Shown here one piece after another: positions 1-5,430 of a stretch of 10,365 nt of DNA (position 1 is the first letter of the stretch; each line of letters starts with the position of its first letter). The position numbers were made by a program, and so were the translations under genes. The notes below the pieces were generated by a model, which did not search any database, was not told the DNA's origin, and was given only the letters and a program-made list of their open reading frames with translations. The DNA is taken from assembly GCA_031272345.1 (NCBI GenBank), contig JAISTZ010000148.1, positions 1 through 10,365 of the forward strand, in the 5' to 3' direction. This DNA is from Spirochaetaceae bacterium (GTDB taxonomy: Bacteria; Spirochaetota; Spirochaetia; Treponematales; Treponemataceae).

Positions 1-243
1 ACGTTTTCCGCCATGGTCCTGGGAATCTTTTTTATCCGGGAGTTCCTTGGGGCCGGGGCGGTTTCCTTTCCCGCGCCCCAGCATTTTTTCCCCTCGGGCA
101 TGGCGGTGCTGGAACTGCCGCCGCTCCGCTTCCTGCACGGGGCGGTCTTCCTGGCGTCCATCCCGGGCACGGTGATTCTGACCGCGATCGCCATGACCGT
201 CTATTCGGTGATTCAAAACACGGGGAGGGACGCCGGTGTTTAA
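1..243 (+). CDS. rnfE: Rnf electron transport complex subunit E, C-terminal part (5' end outside window)
   Basis: Eighty codons are visible, open to the left edge; the Met at base 13 is internal. The segment reads S-A-M-V-L-G followed by I-R-E-F-L-G-A-G, a short loop, then two hydrophobic stretches. This matches the end of RnfE/RsxE/NqrD, where an F-V-L-G helix leads into a conserved R-E-(I/F)-(I/L)-G-x-G turn and a last helix. RnfE is a polytopic inner-membrane subunit that pairs with RnfA in the Rnf complex, which couples ferredoxin:NAD+ electron transfer to Na+ or H+ movement. The gene overlaps the GTG start of rnfA by 8 bases, as expected for the rnfE-rnfA pair. The cysteine-bearing N-terminal half is not visible. 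NqrD of the Na+-NQR complex is the alternative, since the two families are homologous. Confidence 0.78.
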   Translation, partial: TFSAMVLGIFFIREFLGAGAVSFPAPQHFFPSGMAVLELPPLRFLHGAVFLASIPGTVILTAIAMTVYSVIQNTGRDAGV

Positions 244-793
244 CACGATTCTGCATTACCTGGTTTTTTCTTCCGCGGCCCTGATCTACGGCATTGGTTT
301 TGAGCGGATTCTCCTTCGCCCAAAAAGCAACCGGGTGTTCATGCTGAATTTTTTAAAAAGCTCCCTGTCCGCCCTGGGCACGGTGATCCTGGTGTTCTCC
401 TTTGCGCGGGCCTTCCTCATCCCCTGCGGGATGGGAGAACTGACCCCCCTCATCGCCATCGTGATTTTTATGCTCCTGGCGGTTCTCTTTGAGGCGGTCA
501 TCGCGGTTATCGCCAAACAATCGGCCCAGGAATTTATCGCGCCCTTTTTGTGCGTCCTCCTTGCCCTGTGGGAATCGGGGAATCTCCTGGATGCCCTGGG
601 GATCGTTTTTTTCGCCCTCGCTTCGTACTACGTGTCCGTTCAACTGCTCTACACGATAAAAAAAAGACTTGAGTTTGCCTCGCCCAAACATCCCTTCACC
701 CAGGATGCGCTCATACTGATGAGCGCCGGAGTGATCATGGTGGTGTTTTTTTCCTTCGGAGCCCCGTGGCTTTTTGTGGGGGCTCCGCGATGA
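236..793 (+). CDS. rnfA: Rnf electron transport complex subunit A (divergent)
   Basis: This 185-residue protein has about six hydrophobic segments, close to the usual RnfA length of about 193. The best match to RnfA is C-terminal: I-K-K-R-L-E-F-A near residue 137 followed by P-F and a helix beginning A-L-I-L-M-S-A-G, corresponding to I-R-E-R-L then P-F and A-I-A-L-I-T-A-G in Escherichia coli RnfA. The GTG start is chosen because a GGAGGGA ribosome site (224-230) lies 5 bases upstream and because it overlaps the rnfE stop. RnfA and RnfE form an inverted membrane pair that in studied Rnf/NQR complexes holds a [2Fe-2S] cluster between them. Oddly, the L-G-L-C-P motif that carries the first cluster cysteine is replaced near residues 22-29 (E-R-I-L-L-R-P-K). 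Only Cys64 and Cys106 remain, Cys106 near the second motif. The stop overlaps the next start (ATGA). Confidence 0.82.
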   Translation: MFNTILHYLVFSSAALIYGIGFERILLRPKSNRVFMLNFLKSSLSALGTVILVFSFARAFLIPCGMGELTPLIAIVIFMLLAVLFEAVIAVIAKQSAQEFIAPFLCVLLALWESGNLLDALGIVFFALASYYVSVQLLYTIKKRLEFASPKHPFTQDALILMSAGVIMVVFFSFGAPWLFVGAPR

Positions 794-987
794 TCCTGGC
801 GTTTGTTTTTTTGCTGATTTTTTTTATCCTCCTTTCCGCCGCGTATATAGGGACGTTCTCCATGTTCCTCACAGCTCTTTCCGAAGAGGGGTTTGTCCCG
901 GAGGATGCCCTGGAGGCAAAAACAGATTACTTCCGGCTCTATCTGGGCGAAAAAAATACCATCACGTTTTCGGGGGGTGACGTATGA
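790..987 (+). CDS. Small single-pass membrane protein, unknown function
   Basis: A 65-residue protein that I do not recognise. Its start is set by the ATGA overlap with the rnfA stop, and its own stop overlaps the start of the next gene in the same way, so translation is probably coupled on both sides. Residues 2-22 are strongly hydrophobic with no charge and should form one membrane helix. Residues 33-65 are polar and mildly acidic (E-E-G-F-V-P-E-D-A-L-E-A-K), likely a soluble tail. There are no cysteines, so it is not RnfB, whose N-terminal helix is followed by Fe-S cysteine clusters. An accessory subunit of the Rnf complex or a partner of the GH57-like protein are both guesses from position only. 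An in-frame ATG at 766 would overlap rnfA by 28 bases and lacks support. Confidence 0.6.
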   Translation: MILAFVFLLIFFILLSAAYIGTFSMFLTALSEEGFVPEDALEAKTDYFRLYLGEKNTITFSGGDV

Positions 988-2861
988 GCGGAGAGATGTA
1001 TGTTGCTCTGGGACTTTCCGCGGAATACGCGGGAATGTGCGGAAAATCGGAATTGGAATCGATTTATCAAAATGTTTTTAAAAAACTGGTTTCATTTTTA
1101 TACGCCCATCCCAAGTGCTTTTTCTACTGGTCCCTCTCGGGGACTCAGCTTGAGTATTACTCGGAGAAGCACCCCGAGTTTATCACCCTGCTGTCGCAGC
1201 TTGTGGGCAGAAAGCAGGTGGAGCTTCTGGGGGGCGGCTACTACGAGCCTATTTTGTCGATCCTCCTTCCGGTTGACCGGGTGGGCCAGATAGAATACAT
1301 GACCTCCCTGCAACGGAAGCTCGTCGGAAAAAGACCCAGGGGCGTTTTGCTGTCCCGGGGCGTGTGGGACGCAAAGATAATCGATTCCCTCAAGAATTGC
1401 GGGGTGGATTACGTGCTCCTGGATTCGGACCTGTTTCCCCGGCGGGTTTCCTTTGAGCCCGTCATTCTGGAAAACACCGGAAAGACCGTATTTGCCCTTC
1501 CTGTAAACACCTGCAAGCCCTCCCAGGCATCGGACGCCGGAAAATTCATCGCGTCCCTCTCCGCCGCTTCCGCGTCGGCCGAGGAGGCGCGGATCGCCGT
1601 GATGATGTTCGAGCCCGGGGACATCCTTACCCTGATAGAAGAATCCTGGTTTGAAAAAATGCTCCTGGAGCTGGAAACAACACAATCGGTCAAGCTCATC
1701 ACCCCGTCGATGTTTTTTAAGGAGTCCCTGTCGTTTGCGCCGGCCTATATTCCGCCGGTCATGCAGGGGAAGGGGACCATTTACGAGTACCTCCAGAACA
1801 GGACGCCCCTCCACCGGCTGTATTCCCGGATGATTCGGGTGAGTACTCTGGTGAACCAGTGCCGGGGTGACAAAAGCAAAAAGCAGATTGCCCGGGAAAA
1901 GCTCTGGGAGGCCCAGACGGGAATCTTTTTCTGCGCGGAAAAACCTTCCTTCCCGGAGATTCTCGCCCTGCGCCGGGCCGCCTACAGGAATTTATTGCAG
2001 GCGGAAAATCTTGCCCGGGAAATCACCGGGTTCAATAATGCCCTGGTGAGTTTCGACGTCAACTCGGACGGCGCCAACGAATACATCTGCCTCTTCGGTG
2101 TGTACAACGCCTTCATAACCCCCAGGGGCGGTTCCATCTACGAGCTCGATGTTTTTAAAAGCAATGTGAATTACGCGGACACGGTTCTCCCCTCGGATTT
2201 TCTTGACCCCTCATCAGGGGGCGAAGAATCCCGCAGGAACATCTTCGTGGACCATCTCCTCAAGGGCGACGAAGACGTGATTGACGCCGCGGGACGGGAC
2301 AGTGTTTTCCCCGCAATCCGCTACACCGAAAGCGCCTTTGAAAGCAAAAAAAAGGAAATCCGCCTTTCCGCTTCCGCCCTGTTCGGCGCACAGCCTGTGT
2401 CAATCAAAAAAAATTACCTCCCCGCGGAATACGGGGTGCAGGTGCAATACATCATAAAAAACGAGAGCCCCGCTCCTCTTGCGGCCCGGTTCTGCGTGGA
2501 ATCTTCCCTTTCGATTCCCTCCAGGCCGGAGAAGGTGTTCCAGAGCGAGGTGATTTCGGCGTCAAAAAATTTGCCCCTGGATTCTTCCCAAATCCATCAG
2601 CACATTCCAGAGGTGTCCCTTGCGGTTTTTACGGATGTGGAAAACCGCGTCTCCTTCATTTTTGAGCCCAACGAGGACGCTGTTTTTTCGCAGGTCCCGG
2701 TGTTCTGCCCCCCCGGCGCGGAACCCGCGTCCCCGCCCTATGGGGTGACGGGTTACTTCTCCTGGAAGGTGAACCTCCAGCCGAACATGGAAATGGAAAA
2801 AATAATCAACCTGAACATCGTCACCCCGCGCAAAAAAAAGAAGGACAAGACGGGCGGCTAA
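984..2861 (+). CDS. GH57-like protein (4-alpha-glucanotransferase architecture) lacking catalytic motifs
   Basis: A 625-residue protein, close to the 659 residues of Thermococcus litoralis 4-alpha-glucanotransferase, with the same order of parts: a GH57 (beta/alpha) barrel at about 1-255, a DUF1925-like helical middle at about 265-345 and a DUF1926-like beta-rich C-terminal domain from about 350. Family resemblance is clear in L-E-Y-Y-S-E-K-H-P-E-F, then G-G-G-Y-Y-E-P-I-L and V-D-R-V-G-Q-I-E (56-104). The middle domain has L-W-E-A-Q then L-R-R-A-A-Y-R-N-L-L-Q-A-E-N-L-A (307-344). The active-site motifs are gone. The N-terminal H-N-H-Q-P is not present, and the nucleophile motif T-E-R-V-W reads S-R-G-V-W (124-128). 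The acid/base motif D-D-G-E-K-F reads E-P-G-D-I-L (210-215). The conserved C-N-x-x-Y-W-H-G reads T-G-I-F-F-C-A-E. It is therefore probably a non-hydrolytic, carbohydrate-binding or regulatory pseudoenzyme. There is no signal peptide, so it should be cytoplasmic. The ATGA overlap with the preceding gene sets the start. Confidence 0.8.
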   Translation: MSGEMYVALGLSAEYAGMCGKSELESIYQNVFKKLVSFLYAHPKCFFYWSLSGTQLEYYSEKHPEFITLLSQLVGRKQVELLGGGYYEPILSILLPVDRVGQIEYMTSLQRKLVGKRPRGVLLSRGVWDAKIIDSLKNCGVDYVLLDSDLFPRRVSFEPVILENTGKTVFALPVNTCKPSQASDAGKFIASLSAASASAEEARIAVMMFEPGDILTLIEESWFEKMLLELETTQSVKLITPSMFFKESLSFAPAYIPPVMQGKGTIYEYLQNRTPLHRLYSRMIRVSTLVNQCRGDKSKKQIAREKLWEAQTGIFFCAEKPSFPEILALRRAAYRNLLQAENLAREITGFNNALVSFDVNSDGANEYICLFGVYNAFITPRGGSIYELDVFKSNVNYADTVLPSDFLDPSSGGEESRRNIFVDHLLKGDEDVIDAAGRDSVFPAIRYTESAFESKKKEIRLSASALFGAQPVSIKKNYLPAEYGVQVQYIIKNESPAPLAARFCVESSLSIPSRPEKVFQSEVISASKNLPLDSSQIHQHIPEVSLAVFTDVENRVSFIFEPNEDAVFSQVPVFCPPGAEPASPPYGVTGYFSWKVNLQPNMEMEKIINLNIVTPRKKKKDKTGG

Positions 2862-2866
2862 GGGCA

Positions 2867-4075
2867 ATGATTCGCTTCCTTCCACGGTTAAAAAAAATTT
2901 ACCGCCCCGAGGCGAGGGTGTTCCGCTTTCTGGCGGTGCTGACCATCTCCGGCGTGGCCTACGGGCTTTACAAGGGAGTCCTGGACAATTACCTCGCCGA
3001 GATCGTCAGGTTTCCGCCCTTCGGACGGGGGGTGGTCGAATTTTTCCGGGAACTGCCGGGGTTCCTGGTGGTGTTCGTCCTGGCGGCCCTCTACCGGTTT
3101 TCCGAGGCCAGGATATTCAAGATCGGAATCGCCCTTATGGCCCTGGGCGTCGGGGGGCTCCTCCTGTCGGCTCCGGCGCAAATCAACGTGCTGGCCATCC
3201 TGGTGGTGTTCAGCTTCGGGGAACACCTCAACCTGCCCCTCAAGAGCACGATTTCCCTGGAGCTGGCCAACAGGGAGACCGGCGGGGCCGCCCTGGGGGT
3301 CACGGGGGCCATCGGACAGGCGGGGAATATCGCGGGCTTTGTGCTGGCCTCCCTGGTGTTCATGGTTTTTTCGCGCCTGGGATTCAGCCGGGGGAGTATG
3401 GTCAGTTTCAAGGCCGTCTACCTGATCGCCCTCTGCCTGATGGGGGCCGCCTTTGCCGTGTCCCTGGGGATGGGGGAGTCCGCCGCCCAGGGGCCCCGGC
3501 GGAGGCTCTACTTTGACAAAAAATTCACCAAGTATTACATGCTCGAGGTGTTTTACGGCGCACGGAAACAGGTCTTCCTCACCTTCGCCCCCTACGTGCT
3601 CATCCTGCAATACGGCGCGGACGCCTCGGTCATCAGCCTCCTCTATGCGGTGAGCGCCGGGGTGTGCACGGTCTTCAGCGCCGTAACCGGCCGCATCATC
3701 GACCGGGTGGGCTACAAATTCGTCATGGTCACGGACACCCTGCTCCTGGTGGCGGTGTGTTTCTTCTACGGCTTTTCCCACCGAATCTTCCAGCCCCGCA
3801 CGGCCTTCGTCATCGTGTGCGCCAACTACGTCCTCGACGCGGTGATTTCCCTGGCGAGCATGGCGAGCAACGTGTACGTCAAGGACATCGCCTCAAGCCC
3901 GGAGGAAGTGACCGCCACCCTCTACACGGGCACCTCGGTGAACCACGTGATCAGCATCTTCATCGCCCTGATGGGCGGCTGGATATGGAAGGTCACAGGA
4001 ATCGAGCTGCTCTTCTCCATCTCCGCCTTCCTGGGCGTCATGAACAGCATCTACGCGGCGACAATTTCGCGCTAG
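2867..4075 (+). CDS. Major facilitator superfamily (MFS) transporter, substrate unknown
   Basis: A 402-residue, highly hydrophobic protein with about 12 membrane segments in two halves, separated by a basic, polar loop near residues 203-222 (Q-G-P-R-R-R-L). The second half carries the MFS loop signature G-R-I-I-D-R-V-G-Y-K (275-284), equivalent to motif A between helices 8 and 9. The first-half copy of this motif is not obvious. The start lies 5 bases after the GH57-like stop, with only a short AGGG as ribosome site, so translation is probably coupled to the upstream gene. The N-terminus (R-F-L-P-R-L-K-K) is basic and cytoplasmic. A sugar or sugar-like substrate would suit the neighbouring GH57-like protein, but that is inference from position. 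The family is confident; the specificity is unknown. This is the last gene before a palindrome-rich gap. Confidence 0.82.
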   Translation: MIRFLPRLKKIYRPEARVFRFLAVLTISGVAYGLYKGVLDNYLAEIVRFPPFGRGVVEFFRELPGFLVVFVLAALYRFSEARIFKIGIALMALGVGGLLLSAPAQINVLAILVVFSFGEHLNLPLKSTISLELANRETGGAALGVTGAIGQAGNIAGFVLASLVFMVFSRLGFSRGSMVSFKAVYLIALCLMGAAFAVSLGMGESAAQGPRRRLYFDKKFTKYYMLEVFYGARKQVFLTFAPYVLILQYGADASVISLLYAVSAGVCTVFSAVTGRIIDRVGYKFVMVTDTLLLVAVCFFYGFSHRIFQPRTAFVIVCANYVLDAVISLASMASNVYVKDIASSPEEVTATLYTGTSVNHVISIFIALMGGWIWKVTGIELLFSISAFLGVMNSIYAATISR

Positions 4076-4115
4076 GGACCGCTGATTTAATCTTGACGAC
4101 TAAATCAGCGTGTCC
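4076..4115. terminator. Hairpin directly after the MFS stop codon, possible transcription end
   Basis: CGCTGATTTA (4080-4089) pairs perfectly with TAAATCAGCG (4101-4110) around an 11-base loop. GGAC (4076-4079) with GTCC (4112-4115) extends the stem past one bulged T. It begins on the base after the MFS stop. No T-run follows, so it is not a textbook intrinsic terminator; it could protect the 3' end or belong to the palindromic repeat cluster next to it. Confidence 0.45.
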
Positions 4116-4117
4116 TT

Positions 4118-4246
4118 GCAATTTCTCACAACTCTTTAATTCATATTGAGTTGTTGCAAAATTGCGGCCAAGTAAAGTAGCACTGAAAAAGTCTCGATTG
4201 ACTTTTTCAGTGCTTCCCTAGGAGCACTGGGTTTGCCGCAACAATT
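4118..4246. repeat. Nested inverted repeats with a perfect 15-bp hairpin (REP/MITE-like)
   Basis: Two structures sit back to back. First, GCAATTT (4118-4124) pairs with AAATTGC (4159-4165), and inside it ACAACTC (4128-4134) pairs with GAGTTGT (4148-4154). Second, AGCACTGAAAAAGTC (4179-4193) pairs without mismatch to its complement at 4200-4214 around the loop TCGATT. Outer arms TTGTTGC (4151-4157) and GCAACAA (4238-4244) frame the 15-bp hairpin. It encodes nothing. The layout is typical of a palindromic intergenic element or an insertion-sequence end. No T-run follows the hairpin, so it is a weak intrinsic-terminator candidate, though either strand could fold in RNA. Confidence 0.6.
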
Positions 4247-4380
4247 AACGGTTGCGTGACAGCGTGGTTTTTCCCGGGGGCGAGTCAGGGGCTCCCGGCT
4301 CAAGCGCGGGCTGTGGGGCTTGGGGGCTGTACGACAGATTTTTTTACGTTTTTTCATCGTTTTTGCGTACCAAAAGACCT
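4247..4380. other. Remainder of the 338-base intergenic region before hicB-1
   Basis: I see no gene here on either strand. The stretch holds direct-repeat copy A (4264-4299, listed separately) and a T-rich tract at about 4339-4364 with three runs of five to seven T. It ends in TTGCGT (4363-4368), a poor -35 candidate for the hicB-1 promoter. The T tracts may bend the DNA. Confidence 0.5.
4264..4299 (+). repeat. 36-base direct repeat, copy A
   Basis: This copy matches 5431-5466 at 34 of 36 bases, the only differences being GG here against TT there at positions 16-17. The repeat begins GTGGTTTTTCCCGGG and ends GCTCCCGGC, with CCGGG and CCCGG able to pair inside it. The flanks are not clearly similar. 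The two copies lie in the same orientation, 1,167 bases apart, around the hicB-1 and hicBA loci. Confidence 0.8.
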
Positions 4381-4419
4381 TTCCATGGTAAAATATGAAA
4401 TGGAGCATAGACCATGGAA
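4381..4419 (+). promoter_or_regulatory. Promoter/operator region of hicB-1 with 8-bp inverted repeat
   Basis: TTCCATGG (4381-4388) is an exact inverted copy of CCATGGAA (4412-4419). Between the arms lie a -10-like TAAAAT (4389-4394) and a GGAG ribosome site (4402-4405). The second arm covers the ATG of hicB-1. The arms could be an autoregulatory operator or could fold in RNA and hide the start codon. The -35 is weak: TTGCGT at 4363-4368 gives a 20-base spacer. Confidence 0.4.
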
Positions 4420-4629
4420 TATATAATATCATTGACGTGGGATGATGAAGCTCGGGTATGGATCGCGGAAAGCCAGGAATTACCGGGTCTTATCCTTGAA
4501 TCCACTTCTCTGGATACGCTTATGGAAAAAGTCAAAATCGCCGTGCCTGAATTATTGGAAGCAGGCGGGTCAGTTCATGACGCAATCAATATGCGTTTCG
4601 TAATGGAACGCCAGGCAGTGGTCGCGTAA
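4414..4629 (+). CDS. hicB: HicB-like antitoxin, DUF1902 type
   Basis: A 71-residue protein with the DUF1902/HicB N-terminal fold: a strand, W-D-D-E-A-R-V-W-I-A (residues 9-18), then a P-G-L-I-L-E strand and a helix ending V-P-E-L-L-E (44-49). Members of this family are antitoxins that bind and block a HicA mRNA interferase encoded just downstream. The start is supported by GGAG 8 bases upstream. Its stop overlaps an ATG (TAATG), as expected for coupling to hicA, but only the tail of that toxin remains, so this looks like an orphaned antitoxin. It has no separate C-terminal DNA-binding domain. The last residues (A-V-V-A) lie right at the deletion junction and could have been altered by it. Confidence 0.75.
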   Translation: MEYIISLTWDDEARVWIAESQELPGLILESTSLDTLMEKVKIAVPELLEAGGSVHDAINMRFVMERQAVVA

Positions 4630-4699
4630 TGGTGAAATTAAATCCAGACATGTCGCTAACGGGATAATGAAACGAGCAGGAATCAGCTATCGCTTTTGA
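4628..4699 (+). pseudogene. hicA: Remnant of hicA toxin (C-terminal 23 codons only)
   Basis: In the reading frame that ends at TGA 4697-4699, the translation is N-G-E-I-K-S-R-H-V-A-N-G-I-M-K-R-A-G-I-S, then Y-R-F and stop. This matches the C-terminal end of HicA toxins that partner DUF1902 antitoxins, where K-S-R-H-T-A-N-x-I-L-K-x-A-G-(I/L) precedes the end. The N-terminal part of about 40-50 residues, including the G-S/D-H catalytic histidine region, is absent; the frame upstream is open only to 4604 and lies inside hicB-1. The ATG at 4629 that a complete hicA would use now gives a 12-codon frame. A clean internal deletion joining the hicB stop to the 3' end of hicA explains this best. Confidence 0.72.
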
Positions 4700-4743
4700 C
4701 AGCACTGGAGCGCCTCCAAGAAATGGCGGCGAGGCTTTTGGAG

Positions 4744-4777
4744 GGCTTCCGGCGTGGCGCCGGGGGCTTTTTATTTT
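4744..4777 (+). terminator. Intrinsic terminator after the hicB-1/hicA remnant
   Basis: GCTTCCGGCG (4745-4754) pairs with CGCCGGGGGC (4758-4767) through ten pairs including two G-U, with a 3-base TGG loop. It is followed at once by TTTTTATTTT (4768-4777). A further 7-bp stem, CCTCCAA (4713-4719) with TTGGAGG (4738-4744), abuts it upstream. It should insulate the first locus from the hicBA locus. Confidence 0.75.
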
Positions 4778-4824
4778 CCGGGTGGGGGCGTCAGGCTTCG
4801 AGAGAGAAGGGCAGCAGAAAAACC

Positions 4825-4854
4825 TTGACGAACCATCCGGCAGTGGACTATACT
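4825..4854 (+). promoter_or_regulatory. Sigma70-type promoter of hicB-2/hicA
   Basis: TTGACG (4825-4830) and TATACT (4849-4854) are separated by 18 bases. The predicted start is near 4861, giving a leader of about 22 bases that carries the ribosome site GAAGGAG (4871-4877), 5 bases from the hicB-2 ATG. Confidence 0.75.
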
Positions 4855-4882
4855 GATTTCAATACATAATGAAGGAGACGTT

Positions 4883-5089
4883 ATGCGTTTTAGAGGAACA
4901 GCGATTATCCAGCGGGAAGGTGACTGGTTTGTAGCTACCTGTCTTGAGAACTGCGTCGCGTCCCAGGGGCGGTCTATTGATGAGGCGGTTGCCAATCTAA
5001 AAGAAGCCCTTGTACTCTATTTTGAAGATGAGGCGGACATACCCGTCTATGAGCCTTCATATATCACCGCTTTGGAGATGGCGGTCTAA
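4883..5089 (+). CDS. hicB: HicB family antitoxin (short form)
   Basis: A 68-residue HicB-type protein: G-D-W-F-V-A-T-C-L-E (residues 13-22) followed by A-S-Q-G-R-S-I-D-E-A-V-A-N-L-K-E-A (26-42), the standard HicB strand-helix core, then L-Y-F-E-D-E. HicB binds the HicA toxin and neutralises it, and usually represses the operon. This short form ends after the partial RNase H-like core, with no helix-turn-helix or ribbon-helix-helix tail, so repression of its own promoter would need another means or HicA as co-repressor. The strong GAAGGAG ribosome site and a good promoter just upstream support the start. The stop overlaps the hicA start (TAATG). The antitoxin comes first, unlike E. coli hicAB. 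Confidence 0.85.
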   Translation: MRFRGTAIIQREGDWFVATCLENCVASQGRSIDEAVANLKEALVLYFEDEADIPVYEPSYITALEMAV

Positions 5090-5307
5090 TGCCGGGGAAA
5101 TATCCCCTGCTGCGGCCCGCGGAAATAATTACGGCGCTGGACAAAAGGGGGTTTCGGTACAAAAGCCAGCGGGGCAGCCATGCCAAGTATTCCAATGGTA
5201 CGCGAAAGGTGATTATCCCCATGCATTCAGAGGTTGCCCGGGGAACCTTGCGCGGTATACTTCAACAGGCCGGCATTGAATTGGATGATTTCCTGACATT
5301 ACTGTAA
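5089..5307 (+). CDS. hicA: HicA family mRNA interferase toxin
   Basis: A 72-residue protein with the HicA double-stranded-RNA-binding-like fold: A-L-D-K-R-G-F-R-Y-K-S-Q-R-G-S-H-A-K-Y (16-34) and then strand K-V-I-I-P-M-H (40-46). The tail R-G-T-L-R-G-I-L-Q-Q-A-G-I (51-63) is the usual end of the fold. His31 in G-S-H is the expected catalytic residue of these ribosome-independent RNases. The gene is intact and of normal length, and overlaps hicB by one base, so translation is coupled to its antitoxin. The downstream 199 bases to the convergent antitoxin gene contain repeat copy B and no clear terminator. Confidence 0.87.
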   Translation: MPGKYPLLRPAEIITALDKRGFRYKSQRGSHAKYSNGTRKVIIPMHSEVARGTLRGILQQAGIELDDFLTLL

Positions 5308-5426
5308 TAAAATGCCAAGCGGAGACATACTCTGCCGTCATGGATGACCTTTCTTGAAAGCCGGTCGGCGAATTCAGCCGCCTCGGCTTCGTTATCGAAC
5401 GCTTCAATGTCAGCGGCGTCCGTGCT
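5307..5426 (-). pseudogene. Possible fragment of an acidic protein, unidentified
   Basis: On the minus strand this stretch reads S-T-D-A-A-D-I-E-A-F, D-N-E-A-E-A-A-E-F-A, D-R-L-S-R-K, a helix-like acidic pattern that looks more like real protein than the neighbouring frames. No start codon or ribosome site belongs to it; the frame simply runs through from the antitoxin gene's antisense side, crosses repeat copy B, and ends inside hicA antisense. It could be the tail of a lost gene cut by the repeat, or chance. Confidence 0.2.
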
Positions 5427-5430
5427 GCCG

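Noticed and set aside
2888..3781. A 297-codon open frame on the minus strand across the MFS gene
   Set aside because: It is antisense to a well-supported membrane protein and composed of His/Gln/Gly/Glu-rich sequence without domain features.
4179..4214. The 15-bp hairpin as an intrinsic terminator
   Set aside because: No T-run follows the stem; the T's are inside the descending arm. It was listed as a repeat element instead.
4629..4667. A 12-codon peptide starting at the TAATG after hicB-1
   Set aside because: It is the out-of-frame leftover of the missing hicA start; nothing supports it as a functional peptide.
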